NCBI GenBank assembly: GCA_024637275.1
Contig: JAGXFS010000129.1
Location: forward strand, 1 to 38,117
Length of the DNA: 38,117 nucleotides
DNA from: Acidimicrobiia bacterium
GTDB lineage: Bacteria > Actinomycetota > Acidimicrobiia > Spongiisociales > JAENVV01
Direction of reading: 5' to 3'
Under the pieces are notes generated by a model. That model was not told the origin of the DNA and did not search any database. It saw only the letters and a list, made by a program, of their open reading frames with translations. The translations under genes were made by a program, and so were the position numbers. Positions 1 through 9,861 of the stretch are shown piece after piece; within the stretch, counting starts at the first letter, position 1, and each line of letters begins with the position of its first letter.

Positions 1-139
1 ATTGTGAGTAATCCGATTCGACATAAAACCCATCGTCGAGAAGCGCCTGGCCGATGGCATCGGCATCCTGGGCCAATGCCGGTGCGACCGCGAAAGCACC
101 AGCCAGGGCCAGAACAGAGAGAAGAATTAAACGCCGCAT
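1..139 (-). CDS. Secreted protein of unknown function, N-terminus only (runs off left edge)
   Basis: Minus-strand ATG at 139 gives MRRLILLSVLALAGAFAVAPALAQDADAIGQALLDDGFYVESDYSQ, a clear signal peptide with an ALA-Q cleavage site; open to window edge. Confidence 0.65.
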   Translation of the reverse strand, partial: MRRLILLSVLALAGAFAVAPALAQDADAIGQALLDDGFYVESDYSQ

Positions 140-171
140 CAGCGAAACCCTACCAACGTCGATAGTTGGAA

Positions 172-1509
172 CTAAGCGCCGGCGACGATCGATTCGTCAC
201 GGACCGCCCCGCGGATCGCAATCGCGACCGGTAGCTCGACGACGAATCTCGACCAACCGTCAACTCGTTCGTACCGGATCGTCCCGGCCATGTCTTCGAG
301 TAGCGTGCGAACAATCGATAGCCCCAACCCCAGACCACCGCGGGCCAGGCTGGCGTCTTCGTAATGCGAGAATCGTTCAAACATCGTCTCGACCGTCTCG
401 TCCTGGACGCCATCACCATTGTCGGCAACAACAAGCCGGTAGACGTCGTCGTCCTTCTTGCCGGTCACCACGACAGTTTCTCCACCGTATCGTGCGGCGT
501 TAGACAGCAGATTTCGCACGATCTGACGGAACCGCAGTCGATCGGCCCGAACGTGCCCTTCAACACCGAGAACCGCAATGTCACTCCCCATCCGCGACAG
601 CACCTCAATGACGTCGCCAACTTCGACAGCAACGTCGACCGACTCCAGCTTGTATGCCAGCTCTCCCTCAGTAAGACGGGCGGCGGTGAGTAGATCTTCG
701 ACCATCCGCACCAATTCGCCCGATTCGCCGTAGATCAGCCGGGTGAGATCGTCTCGTTCTTCAGCACTCTCAATGAGTCCCGCATCGAGCAACTGGGCAA
801 ACCCGAAGACGGCAGTAAGTGGCGTCCGGAGTTCATGCGAAACGTTGGCGATAAAGTCGTCTCGTGACTTGCGGAGGTCACGTTCAGACTCGACTTGTTC
901 TTGAAGGATTCGTTGGGATTCGCGCCGACGATAGGTCCCGAGCGCCAAGACCCCGACCACCAGGGGAACCGCCAGAGCGATCACAAACCGGGTTGCCGTA
1001 GCGGCCGTGGCCGCCCGGTCGTCCATCGATTGCAGGGTGGCCCCCTGGGCATCTCTCCGATCGAGCAACCGGTCAACAAGACGCGCGTACCCAGAGGCGA
1101 GATCGCCAGCGACTGAAGCGGCTGCGAGCTCAAACTCACTCCGATCAACCAGACCAAGAACCTCGAAGGCTCCATCGAAGTAGGCGTCAACATCGGCAGC
1201 CATCTCCGGGGAAAGGTCGGGACCGAGCTGCTGAAGCCGGTCCTGACTCGTCTCAACTGCCATCGATGCCGCATCAAGGATGGCGTCGTGCTGGGCAGGA
1301 TCCGCCTGGGCAATCGCCACCGAGCGCTGAATGGCCCCCTGCGACGTCGCCAACGTAGCGATGGCCGACTCCGTTCTGGTGAAGGCGAGCGCCTCGGTAC
1401 TGATATTTGAGCCGCCTACCGACGACGCAAACACCATCGCCACTCCCACAATCAGCGCCGACACCACCAGGGCGGACGCGATCACGAGATACCCGCTTCG
1501 ATTCATCAC
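172..1509 (-). CDS. Membrane sensor histidine kinase
   Basis: N-terminal TM, second TM, HisKA motif DFIANVSHELRTPLTAVFGF, N box LLSNAARYG, G boxes DNGDGV and GGLGLGLSIV. Confidence 0.93.
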   Translation of the reverse strand: MMNRSGYLVIASALVVSALIVGVAMVFASSVGGSNISTEALAFTRTESAIATLATSQGAIQRSVAIAQADPAQHDAILDAASMAVETSQDRLQQLGPDLSPEMAADVDAYFDGAFEVLGLVDRSEFELAAASVAGDLASGYARLVDRLLDRRDAQGATLQSMDDRAATAATATRFVIALAVPLVVGVLALGTYRRRESQRILQEQVESERDLRKSRDDFIANVSHELRTPLTAVFGFAQLLDAGLIESAEERDDLTRLIYGESGELVRMVEDLLTAARLTEGELAYKLESVDVAVEVGDVIEVLSRMGSDIAVLGVEGHVRADRLRFRQIVRNLLSNAARYGGETVVVTGKKDDDVYRLVVADNGDGVQDETVETMFERFSHYEDASLARGGLGLGLSIVRTLLEDMAGTIRYERVDGWSRFVVELPVAIAIRGAVRDESIVAGA

Positions 1510-1639
1510 AGTTCCTCAAATATCGACCGACAACGGCTCAACATTTAGAGATCTTCACCAGCGAAGACATAACTAGTCCCTACGCGCGAGCCTCAAATGC
1601 TCCTTCGGGAGCGAGGGGGGATCTGTCGATAACTAAAAC

Positions 1640-3058
1640 GTGACACCACGTGGAAACCGCTCGATCGCTCTCATAACAGCCCTCCTGGCTGTGCTTCTTG
1701 CGTTGGGGATCCCGGCCGGGGCGAGCTCCAACCATTCGGACTCGCATTCCTCATCGGATAAGACGTCTCAAGATCATTCCCGTGACGAGTCAGACGACGA
1801 CCACGATCACGGCTACGGCAACGACGACCGTGAAGACAAGAGCAAAGACAAAGACAAAGACAACAACGAGGTGGTCGACCCCGCGACTGAGGTCGACCGC
1901 GACGACCCGATCGATGTTGATGAACCGGATGATGTAGAAGATCAGACCAACCCCGACGAGTCAATCGACGAGGAGACCCGGGCCGACGACTCATTGGTTG
2001 AACAAACTGAGACGGTCGACGTCGTCACCGACGACGAACCCGAATCTTCCAACGAAGAGATTGACGGTGTCAGCGACGTCACAACTACCGATCCGGCATT
2101 CAACTCCGACCCGGTCGCCGCTCCTGATGTCGAGTCAAAACAACCAGCCGACCCATCGCTCGAAACATCGAGCGAAACGACCGACACCCCTGAGGCCAGC
2201 TCGGTTGAGGTGGTGTTTGATCCGGTAGTGGCCGAGTCGTCGATCATTACTGTCGACGAGAAGCCGATTGAAACACTTACGGACGAAGTCGACGTCGAGG
2301 CGGCCGCCGTCGAACCTGTTGCCTCGTCGAACCAGAAACCGTCGGACACGGTTGAGGCGGAGGACTCGAAATCGAAGACAGACCGCGACGAGTCCGCGTC
2401 GGATCACGACAAGGGCTACGGGAACGACGAGAAAGAATCCAAGACAAAAGAGGATAAAGCCCAAGGTCCGCCAACCGAGGTCCCCGTCCCGGACGTCGAG
2501 TCGGTTCCTGAGCCAGCGGAGGTTGATCCATCAACTGAGGCGCCGCCGGAGCCGACAGCCGGGCCTGCGGATTCGCCAGCCGCCACCTCGGAACCGGTAC
2601 TCCAGACGCCTGACACTGCCCCGACGACACTCCCGGTCGAGGACGATCTGCTGATACTCGCAAGCCACGCGCCAGCCCCGGAGGCTCAGCCGACTGAAAT
2701 CTCCGACCCCGGTCCTGATGTCACCGCCCTGGTGGCCACCGAGCAGATCCGATTCCCCCAATCGGTGTTGGCGGCGCCCAACGCGGCATCGGTCCCGGCT
2801 GGCGCCGGCTCGTTGCTCGGCCCGATCGGTCGGATGCTCTTGCCGCCGGCCGGGTTGGCACTCGTAGATCTATTGGCTGACACCGATGCTCCGGTGCTAG
2901 TCGGTTCCAACAGTGAGTCGGTCGCCGAAGCTGCTCAACAGGCTGCCGGTCTTGTCGCCGTTCCAGCCGCCGCACTCACGGCCCTCACGCTGCTCGGCTG
3001 GGCTCTCAAGCCCGCCGCAATCAAGGTGTCGGCGTTCGTGGCTGGCCGGATCGGCTAG
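1640..3058 (+). CDS. Secreted/membrane-anchored highly acidic low-complexity protein
   Basis: GTG start, signal peptide, Asp/Glu/Ser/Pro-rich body, C-terminal hydrophobic segment (LVAVPAAALTALTLLGWALKPAAIKVSAFVAGRIG). Confidence 0.75.
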   Translation: MTPRGNRSIALITALLAVLLALGIPAGASSNHSDSHSSSDKTSQDHSRDESDDDHDHGYGNDDREDKSKDKDKDNNEVVDPATEVDRDDPIDVDEPDDVEDQTNPDESIDEETRADDSLVEQTETVDVVTDDEPESSNEEIDGVSDVTTTDPAFNSDPVAAPDVESKQPADPSLETSSETTDTPEASSVEVVFDPVVAESSIITVDEKPIETLTDEVDVEAAAVEPVASSNQKPSDTVEAEDSKSKTDRDESASDHDKGYGNDEKESKTKEDKAQGPPTEVPVPDVESVPEPAEVDPSTEAPPEPTAGPADSPAATSEPVLQTPDTAPTTLPVEDDLLILASHAPAPEAQPTEISDPGPDVTALVATEQIRFPQSVLAAPNAASVPAGAGSLLGPIGRMLLPPAGLALVDLLADTDAPVLVGSNSESVAEAAQQAAGLVAVPAAALTALTLLGWALKPAAIKVSAFVAGRIG

Positions 3059-3513
3059 TCGAGCAATTCAGTAGTTACACGCTCTGCATGGCCGGTCGCT
3101 TTGACGTTGTACCACGCATTCTGCACCAGGCCATCTTCTCCAACGACCACGGTCGAGCGAATCAGGCCAACGTACTCTTTGCCGTAGTTCTTCTTCACAC
3201 CCCACGCCCCGTAGCGGTCCGCCACGGCGTGGTCTTGATCAGACAGCAACGGGTAGGGCAGGTGGTATTCCGCCGCGAACTCCGCCAGCTTTTCGACTGG
3301 ATCGGGGCTAATCCCGAACAGCTGATAGCCGGCGGCAGCCAGGCGGTCGGTACGGTCACGGAAATCGCATACCTCGGACGTACACCCGGGCGTAAAGGCT
3401 GCCGGATAGAAGAACAAAATTGTCTTCTGACCCGACGGAATCGATTGTTCGGCGCCAGCCTGGTCGAGCAAGGTGAAGGTCGGAGCGCTAACTCCCGGTT
3501 TGAGTTGGGTCAC
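3055..3513 (-). CDS. bcp: Peroxiredoxin, Bcp/PrxQ type
   Basis: FFYPAAFTPGCTSEVCDFRD with peroxidatic and resolving Cys spacing. Confidence 0.9.
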   Translation of the reverse strand: MTQLKPGVSAPTFTLLDQAGAEQSIPSGQKTILFFYPAAFTPGCTSEVCDFRDRTDRLAAAGYQLFGISPDPVEKLAEFAAEYHLPYPLLSDQDHAVADRYGAWGVKKNYGKEYVGLIRSTVVVGEDGLVQNAWYNVKATGHAERVTTELLD

Positions 3514-4301
3514 GTTGGTCCTCTCAGTTGGCGGGAACGGTCGGCGGCGGCCGCCACCGCCGTCCCGATAGTGGCTTTCAAGTCGGCTTCGTCGAACACG
3601 GATACGGCCGCTTGCGTCGTACCCCCCTTTGACGTCACTCTTCGTCGAAGCTCGGAAGCGTTCATCTCCGACGTATCCAGTAAGAGGGCGGCTCCCCGGA
3701 GAGTTTGGCGAACTAGACGATCCGAAAGATCGGCGGGCAGTCCCTGGGCTACGGCCGCGTCTACCAGGGCCTCGGCGACATAGAACAGGTAAGCAGGCCC
3801 ACTTCCGGAGATGGCGGTTACTGCGTCGAGCAGAGCCTCTGAGACAACGGCAACTTTGCCAACTGCCCCGAGAATGTCACAAGCCCCCTGGAGTTGATCC
3901 GGTGCCACATGACGTCCACCAGACACTCCGGTCATGGCCTCGCCGACCAGTGCCGGGGTGTTCGGCATCGCTCGCACGACGGCAACCGGGCCGAGCTCCG
4001 CCTCGATAGCGGCCGTATCGATCCCGGCTGCCACGGAAATGACGGTGGCAGACGGTTTCAGATGAACGACCAGGGAGCCGAGGGTGGCGGCCATGGCATG
4101 GGGCTTGACGGCGACGATCACCCAGTCGGCCGCACCGATGGCAGCCACGTCCGATGCAATGGCCACGCCCCGGCCAACGAACGCTTCAAGCTTCTCCCGA
4201 TTTCGGTCCACCAGAGTTATGGCATCGGGTGGGTGGTCGGCCGCCAGCAGACCCTCGACCAGCGCTGCGCCCATCGAGCCCACCCCAACGACCGCGATCA
4301 C
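3510..4301 (-). CDS. proC: Pyrroline-5-carboxylate reductase
   Basis: GxGSMGAALVEG Rossmann motif, VVRAMPNTPALVGEAMTG, SGSGPAYLFYVAEAL. Confidence 0.93.
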   Translation of the reverse strand: MIAVVGVGSMGAALVEGLLAADHPPDAITLVDRNREKLEAFVGRGVAIASDVAAIGAADWVIVAVKPHAMAATLGSLVVHLKPSATVISVAAGIDTAAIEAELGPVAVVRAMPNTPALVGEAMTGVSGGRHVAPDQLQGACDILGAVGKVAVVSEALLDAVTAISGSGPAYLFYVAEALVDAAVAQGLPADLSDRLVRQTLRGAALLLDTSEMNASELRRRVTSKGGTTQAAVSVFDEADLKATIGTAVAAAADRSRQLRGPT

Positions 4302-4975
4302 GTCTGCTCCTCAGCGAGAACACTTTCGATCATCCTCGTAACAACTCCGACCGCATTGGTGTTGTAGCCCTCGGGAATCACCACATCGGCATACCGTTTT
4401 GACGGCTCAACAAACTGCAAATGCATCGGTCTGACCGTCTTCATGTACTGGTCGAGCACCGATTTCACAGACCTGCCCCGTTCGGCGACATCGCGCTCGA
4501 GCCGTCGCGCCAGCCGCAGATCGCCGTCGGTGTCCACGAAGATCCGGACATCCATAAGGTCACGAAGATCTGGTTCAACCAGAACGAGGATCCCTTCAAC
4601 GATAAGCACCGAACGGGGCTCGATAGTCTCGAACTCGCCGGTGCGCACGTGCTGGGCAAAGTCGTAAACGGGGCGTTGTACGGGATGACCGGCACGCAGT
4701 TCGCGCAAATGCTCGACGAAAAGCTCAGTTTCCAGCGAGTCAGGGTGATCAAAATTGACCTTGGCGCGCTCGTCAGGCGGTAGGTGGCTGAGATCGCGGT
4801 AGTAGGCGTCTTGTTGAATGAGCACCGAGCGTCCAGAACCGACTTTTCCGGCAATGGCTTCGGCGATCGTCGTCTTGCCTGATCCAGATCCGCCCGCCAC
4901 CCCGATGGTGAGCGGAGCGGCAGAGGTGGGCCAAGTCGTCACGTTCGATCCTCGGCCAGCCGCATCATGTGGCAC
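4298..4975 (-). CDS. udk: Uridine kinase
   Basis: GVAGGSGSGKTTIAEAI, QQDAYYRDLSHL, NFDHPDSLETELF. Confidence 0.93.
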   Translation of the reverse strand: MPHDAAGRGSNVTTWPTSAAPLTIGVAGGSGSGKTTIAEAIAGKVGSGRSVLIQQDAYYRDLSHLPPDERAKVNFDHPDSLETELFVEHLRELRAGHPVQRPVYDFAQHVRTGEFETIEPRSVLIVEGILVLVEPDLRDLMDVRIFVDTDGDLRLARRLERDVAERGRSVKSVLDQYMKTVRPMHLQFVEPSKRYADVVIPEGYNTNAVGVVTRMIESVLAEEQT

Positions 4976-4997
4976 ACGCTACCAGGGGCGAAATCGG

Positions 4998-5678
4998 TCA
5001 AAGCGAACCGGCGAACGACCGAAAGGCGCCGGAGGCTGCGGTCGTGATCGGGCCAGAGTGACCAAAGCACGCCACGGCGAAGTCGAGGCGTGCCATGGCA
5101 ATGAGGCTTGCGTCAAATGTTGCCGATTTTCTGTTCATGAAGCCGCGCTGCACGCCCCCGGTTCGGGTCGCCATCGCCGAGTCGCCGGCGAACAGGACCC
5201 CTCCAGCCCGGTCAAGTAGTAGGGAGATGTGGCCGTCAGTGTGGCCCGGGGTCGGTACCACCGTCAGGTCGGGGGCGATGGAGATCACTCCGGTCGTCAC
5301 CCGGTGGTCAACGGTGGCGCTCTCGGGCGTCGGAACGAGCTTTGCGATCAGACGCAGAACCGGGAAGTCGAGAATCGGTGGAGCCGGGACGGACTGAAGC
5401 CCCTCAATCACCGGCGCGTCGATGTCGGATGCGACCAGCGGCGCGCCAGTCTGGCGTGTCAGAGCGGCCGCTCCCCCAAAATGATCCGAGTGCGCATGCG
5501 TGAGCACGATCGCTCGCACGTCGCCGACCGATCGGCCGATCGAACCCAAAGCTTCAACGATGGCTCCGTGGCGTTTCGGCAAGCCTGTGTCGACCAGAAC
5601 CACTCCTTCGTCTCCGTCGACGATGAAGGCATTCACGCCTCTGGACACCTGATGGACGCCTGTCGTTACCTCGTTCAT
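4998..5678 (-). CDS. MBL-fold metallo-hydrolase
   Basis: LTHAHSDHFGG, PGHTDGHISL, FAGDSAM; start moved to internal ATG at 5678 (MNEVTTGVHQV), so the 5' extension in the ORF track is not used. Confidence 0.88.
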   Translation of the reverse strand: MNEVTTGVHQVSRGVNAFIVDGDEGVVLVDTGLPKRHGAIVEALGSIGRSVGDVRAIVLTHAHSDHFGGAAALTRQTGAPLVASDIDAPVIEGLQSVPAPPILDFPVLRLIAKLVPTPESATVDHRVTTGVISIAPDLTVVPTPGHTDGHISLLLDRAGGVLFAGDSAMATRTGGVQRGFMNRKSATFDASLIAMARLDFAVACFGHSGPITTAASGAFRSFAGSL

Positions 5679-5746
5679 GTTCGTCCTTTCGCCGTTACCT
5701 AGCGTACGGCATCCTCGAGGTCCCTGACCGGCGTTAGCCTGGCCCG

Positions 5747-6256
5747 ATGGAGCCAACCTCGACAAACATCTTCATCACTGTGCTGGTGGGATTCGGGATG
5801 GGAGCGGCGCTGGTCGGCACCGTCTTCCCGGTTTTTCCTGGCGTCGGGTTGGCCTGGCTAGTAGCGCTCGTGTTCGGGTTCATGGCAGGCTGGTCAACCC
5901 TGGCCATTGTTTTCATGGCGGCGATTACGGCCGTAACTATTGCTGCTTTCGCATTGGCAATCGTTCTGCCGAAACGCGCCACAGATGCAACCGGGGCCAG
6001 CAGATCGGCAACCTGGGCGGGGCTGTTAGGCGGGATTGTGGGCTTCTTCGCAATCCCGGTTATCGGGTTTGTGATCGGCGGAGCGGCCGGCGTGTATCTA
6101 GCCGAGTATCGCGTGCGCCGGGACCCAAGCGTTGCCTGGACATCGACAAAGGGCACGTTGAAAGGATTCGGAATCGCCGCCCTGGTGCAGGTAGGTGCCG
6201 TGCTCGCCATTGCTGCCATCTGGGTTGTATGGGCGTTCCTGGAGTTCCGCGGTTAG
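5747..6256 (+). CDS. DUF456-like multi-pass membrane protein
   Basis: Hydrophobic helices with glycine-rich GVGLAWLVALVFGF and VGFFAIPVIGFVIGGAAGVYLAEY. Confidence 0.75.
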   Translation: MEPTSTNIFITVLVGFGMGAALVGTVFPVFPGVGLAWLVALVFGFMAGWSTLAIVFMAAITAVTIAAFALAIVLPKRATDATGASRSATWAGLLGGIVGFFAIPVIGFVIGGAAGVYLAEYRVRRDPSVAWTSTKGTLKGFGIAALVQVGAVLAIAAIWVVWAFLEFRG

Positions 6257-6329
6257 ATCCGGCCGTCTCCATGCAAGGAAAAACCCGACGCGGTAGTTTG
6301 GTTGAGGCTGACGAGGGAGACGGACAACG

Positions 6330-7688
6330 ATGAACGACCACACCAAGATTTTGCTCGACGAAGATGAAATGCCAACCCACTGGTACAACATCGTTCCAGA
6401 TCTCCCCGCTCCACCTCCTCCACCGCTCCACCCCGGTACCCATCAGCCTATCGGCCCCGACGATCTCGCTCCGCTGTTCCCGATGGACCTGATCATGCAG
6501 GAGGTGAGCCAGGAAAGCTACGTCGAGATTCCCGCGGAAGTACGCGATATCTATCGCACCTGGAGACCATCCCCGCTCTATCGCGCCCGACGCCTCGAGG
6601 CAGCACTCGGGACACCGGCCCGGATCTACTACAAGTATGAGGGAGTTAGCCCGGCCGGTTCTCACAAGCCAAACACGGCCGTACCTCAGGCGTATTACAA
6701 CGCCAAGCAAGGCGTGAAGAAGCTCACAACAGAAACCGGGGCCGGCCAATGGGGTTCGGCGCTCTCATACGCCTGCGCCCTCTTTGGAATGGAATGCGAG
6801 GTCTGGCAAGTGCGAGCTTCCTATGACGCCAAGCCCTACCGCCGCAGCCTTATGGAGGTCTGGGGGGCGACCGTCCACCCAAGTCCCTCGAATCTTACAG
6901 CGTCCGGGCGAGCCATCCTGGAGTCCAACCCTGACAGTTCCGGGAGTCTTGGTATCGCCATTTCCGAAGCCGTCGAAGTAGCCGCCGGGGATCCTGATAC
7001 CAAGTACGCCCTCGGAAGTGTGCTCAACCACGTTCTCATGCATCAGACGATCATCGGTGAGGAAGCCCTCCTTCAACTGAAGAAAGCTGGCGAGACTCCC
7101 GACGTCCTGGTCGGGTGCACCGGTGGTGGGTCGAACTTCGGTGGCCTCTCGTTCCCCTTCATTCGCGAGAAGCTCGCCGGAAACATGAATCCAGAGATCC
7201 GGGCGGTGGAACCGGCGGCCTGTCCTTCGCTCACCAAAGGCATCTACGCGTACGACTTCGGCGACACGGCCGGGATGACCCCGCTGGTAAAGATGCACAC
7301 GCTCGGCCACGACTTCGTACCCGATCCGATCCATGCCGGCGGACTTCGCTATCACGGAATGGCCCCGCTCGTTTCGCATCTATACGAACTCGGCATCATG
7401 TCGGCAACGGCCATCCAGCAAACGGAATGCTTTGCGGCGGCCGTCCAGTTCGCCCGAACCGAAGGCATCCTGCCCGCCCCCGAACCGACCCACGCGATCG
7501 CCGAATGCATCCGCGAAGCGAACCGCTGCACCGAAACCGGAGAGGACAAGGTCATCCTCATGGCATTGTGCGGCCATGGGCACTTCGACCTGGCTTCCTA
7601 CGATGCCTACCTGGCCGGGGAGCTAGAGGACTACGAATATCCCGCCGAAAAGGTCGCCGCCGCCCAGGAGAGGATCCCGGTTATCTAA
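6330..7688 (+). CDS. TrpB2-type tryptophan synthase beta-like PLP enzyme
   Basis: [23 protein letters not shown] (PLP lysine), [22 protein letters not shown]; no trpA neighbour. Confidence 0.92.
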   Translation: MNDHTKILLDEDEMPTHWYNIVPDLPAPPPPPLHPGTHQPIGPDDLAPLFPMDLIMQEVSQESYVEIPAEVRDIYRTWRPSPLYRARRLEAALGTPARIYYKYEGVSPAGSHKPNTAVPQAYYNAKQGVKKLTTETGAGQWGSALSYACALFGMECEVWQVRASYDAKPYRRSLMEVWGATVHPSPSNLTASGRAILESNPDSSGSLGIAISEAVEVAAGDPDTKYALGSVLNHVLMHQTIIGEEALLQLKKAGETPDVLVGCTGGGSNFGGLSFPFIREKLAGNMNPEIRAVEPAACPSLTKGIYAYDFGDTAGMTPLVKMHTLGHDFVPDPIHAGGLRYHGMAPLVSHLYELGIMSATAIQQTECFAAAVQFARTEGILPAPEPTHAIAECIREANRCTETGEDKVILMALCGHGHFDLASYDAYLAGELEDYEYPAEKVAAAQERIPVI

Positions 7689-7698
7689 TCCCGATCCG

Positions 7699-7713
7699 AA
7701 CCCAGGTTGGGTT
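7699..7713 (+). terminator. Short hairpin after the TrpB2-like gene
   Basis: AACCCA-GGT-TGGGTT 6-bp inverted repeat followed by TGTT in the convergent intergenic gap. Confidence 0.45.
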
Positions 7714-7715
7714 TG

Positions 7716-9773
7716 TTATCCGAGGGCGCGGCGTAAGAAGGCGGCCATCTGGCCGCGAGTCACCGGCTGCTTCGGGCAGAAACGCGTGTTCGCCGGTGGG
7801 TTACACCCGAGCGTCACCTTCGCGGCGGCGAGCTTCTCGATCTCCGTCTCGAATTGAGAAGTGTCGTCGTCGGTAAACGGATCATTGGCCTGGGCCGAAT
7901 AGCCAAGCGCTCTCACCAGGAAAGCCGCCATCTGCTCGCGGGTGATCTGGCTGTCCGGACAGAAGCGGGACCCATCGTGGCAGCCTTTGGTGATGCCGGC
8001 GGCCGCCAATTTGTCGATGTCCGCCGCAAAGATGTTGCCCGCGGTGTCCGTGAAGTCCGCGCTAGGAGCCGCGGGCAGATTGAGAGCCCTCGAAAGGAAC
8101 GCGGCCATCTGGCCTCTTGTCACAGTGCTGTCAGGGCAGAAGCGATCATTTTTCGGCGGGTTACAACCAAAGGTTATGTCCGCCGAAAACAGCCATTCGA
8201 TGTCGGCCTGGAATACTGAAGCGTCGTCATCTAAGAACGTCCCCTCATAGTCGAGCGGGTCCCACTCGTCCGGACACTCCCATTTTGGATTCCGGAACCA
8301 CGACGAGGTCGGGGTGGCGTTGCTGCCCATCCAGGCGCCAAACGAGGAGCCGTCTGAGTTGAGCCAGACATCATCGCGGCCGTCTCCATCGAAGTCGGCC
8401 ACGGTTAGCACACCTGACGAGAGGTCGATGGTGCTGGTCACCGTTAGGTCTTGCCCGCTGTTCGTGTAAATGTGAGCTATCGCTCCGGAACCGGATGGCT
8501 CAAACGCATACAGGTCGGGCCGATCATCGAGGTCACGATCGCCAAGCGAGAACTGCCAGCCCGTGGTATCTCCGAACAGCCCGGGAAACTCCTTCAGCTT
8601 GGTGGCGTATCCCGAAGCGCCATCCCAAATTTCCACGTCAGTAGCCGTGCCCTGATTGATGATTACGTAGAGGTCGGGGGCGTTGTCCCAGTTGTAGTCA
8701 CCAACTACATAGGTTTGGTCAGCCCGAACCGGAACCGATGTTGCGATCTCAATGGTGTCGCCGGATTCGCCGCGCTGCGAAAGCAGCTCGATCTGCACGG
8801 TAGCGCCCGACTCGTCGACTACCCCGACCTCGGCTCGCCTGAACCCGGCAAAATCCCCGACAATAACCTCGTGAGTTTCGATCGAAGCGTTGGCGATCGC
8901 CCCCGAAACGCCCGAGCATTCGGCGTAGTCGGACCGGGTGGAGACGTACTGCACTACGACATTTCCGTTCTTGTCGAACGCTCGGACCGGATCAGGGGCG
9001 CCGTCACCACTTACATCACCGATCAGGTGGACGCCCGGCTTCCCACCAAAGAAGGTGCTTTCGTCAAACACCTTGTTCGTGAAGTTGGTACCCGTCGTCG
9101 TCACCGGGTACGACGGGGCGGGGTCGCCGTAGCCTGGCGTAAAAGCCGGACCCTGCCAGGAAAAGTGCATGGGATCCTTGAAGATCTTCCAGTCGCCACC
9201 CCAGCAGAAGCCCGCGTCGCGCCATGCCTGCACGAACCACGTTGGCATGTTTGTAGTGAACTTGTCGCCCGGTTCAAACGGCCCTGCCTGATACGGGTTC
9301 TTCGAGGCATTGATATCGAGCGAGATTCCGAAGGTATGTCGAGAAATGCCATACGAACCGCTGACGGTCCTGGCCGCATACCCATACGTATCGGAGCCGA
9401 CCGCGTAGTAATTGCCTTTGGCTTGCTCGGCAGCCAGGTTGGCGGTCACTTGCTGGAAAGCGGGCAGCGCACGTTCGTGCACACTGATGGACACATTTCC
9501 GCCACTCATCGGGACCGTCCATCTGACTAGATCGCTGCGTACCGCACTTACGGTTCGTCCAAACATGTCCCCGTAGGGTCCCCGAATCGCTTCGCCGTTC
9601 GATAGGAATCCGATCTTCGTGGCTAGCGGAGTGGCGGTCTGGAGGCCTGAGCATCCATCGGATTCATTGGCATTCGGCCACGTTTCGCCAACCGCTAGAA
9701 CCGGGTCGGCGACGGTGCCGATGAAGATCGACGCGAGGATGGACAGCGCGAGCAAGCTGGCGGACAGTTTCAC
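7716..9773 (-). CDS. Secreted M15 (VanY-like) D-Ala-D-Ala carboxypeptidase with FG-GAP-like repeats and three SLH domains
   Basis: Signal peptide; SRHTFGISLDINA and KDPMHFSWQGP (M15 metal/catalytic motifs); repeated GDxxxDxxPD segments; three repeats of (D)IxxLxxAxIxxGC...FCPDxxVTRGQMAAFLxRAL. Confidence 0.87.
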   Translation of the reverse strand: MKLSASLLALSILASIFIGTVADPVLAVGETWPNANESDGCSGLQTATPLATKIGFLSNGEAIRGPYGDMFGRTVSAVRSDLVRWTVPMSGGNVSISVHERALPAFQQVTANLAAEQAKGNYYAVGSDTYGYAARTVSGSYGISRHTFGISLDINASKNPYQAGPFEPGDKFTTNMPTWFVQAWRDAGFCWGGDWKIFKDPMHFSWQGPAFTPGYGDPAPSYPVTTTGTNFTNKVFDESTFFGGKPGVHLIGDVSGDGAPDPVRAFDKNGNVVVQYVSTRSDYAECSGVSGAIANASIETHEVIVGDFAGFRRAEVGVVDESGATVQIELLSQRGESGDTIEIATSVPVRADQTYVVGDYNWDNAPDLYVIINQGTATDVEIWDGASGYATKLKEFPGLFGDTTGWQFSLGDRDLDDRPDLYAFEPSGSGAIAHIYTNSGQDLTVTSTIDLSSGVLTVADFDGDGRDDVWLNSDGSSFGAWMGSNATPTSSWFRNPKWECPDEWDPLDYEGTFLDDDASVFQADIEWLFSADITFGCNPPKNDRFCPDSTVTRGQMAAFLSRALNLPAAPSADFTDTAGNIFAADIDKLAAAGITKGCHDGSRFCPDSQITREQMAAFLVRALGYSAQANDPFTDDDTSQFETEIEKLAAAKVTLGCNPPANTRFCPKQPVTRGQMAAFLRRALG

Positions 9774-9861
9774 GGGCGAGACACTACCGAGAGTCTGGTT
9801 ACTGTCCCAACACGAGAGAGGGTCCGGAGCCGACTGACCGCGAGGCCTACACTTGGCGCAG

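Noticed and set aside
1942-2349. Ser/Thr-rich 135-aa minus-strand ORF inside the acidic protein gene
   Set aside because: Low-complexity mirror of the GAC/GAG-rich coding strand (Asp/Glu codons read as Val/Ser/Leu); no independent start or RBS signal
8451-9530. 359-aa plus-strand ORF
   Set aside because: Lies fully antisense to the well-supported M15/FG-GAP/SLH gene; composition typical of a high-GC shadow frame with no recognisable motif
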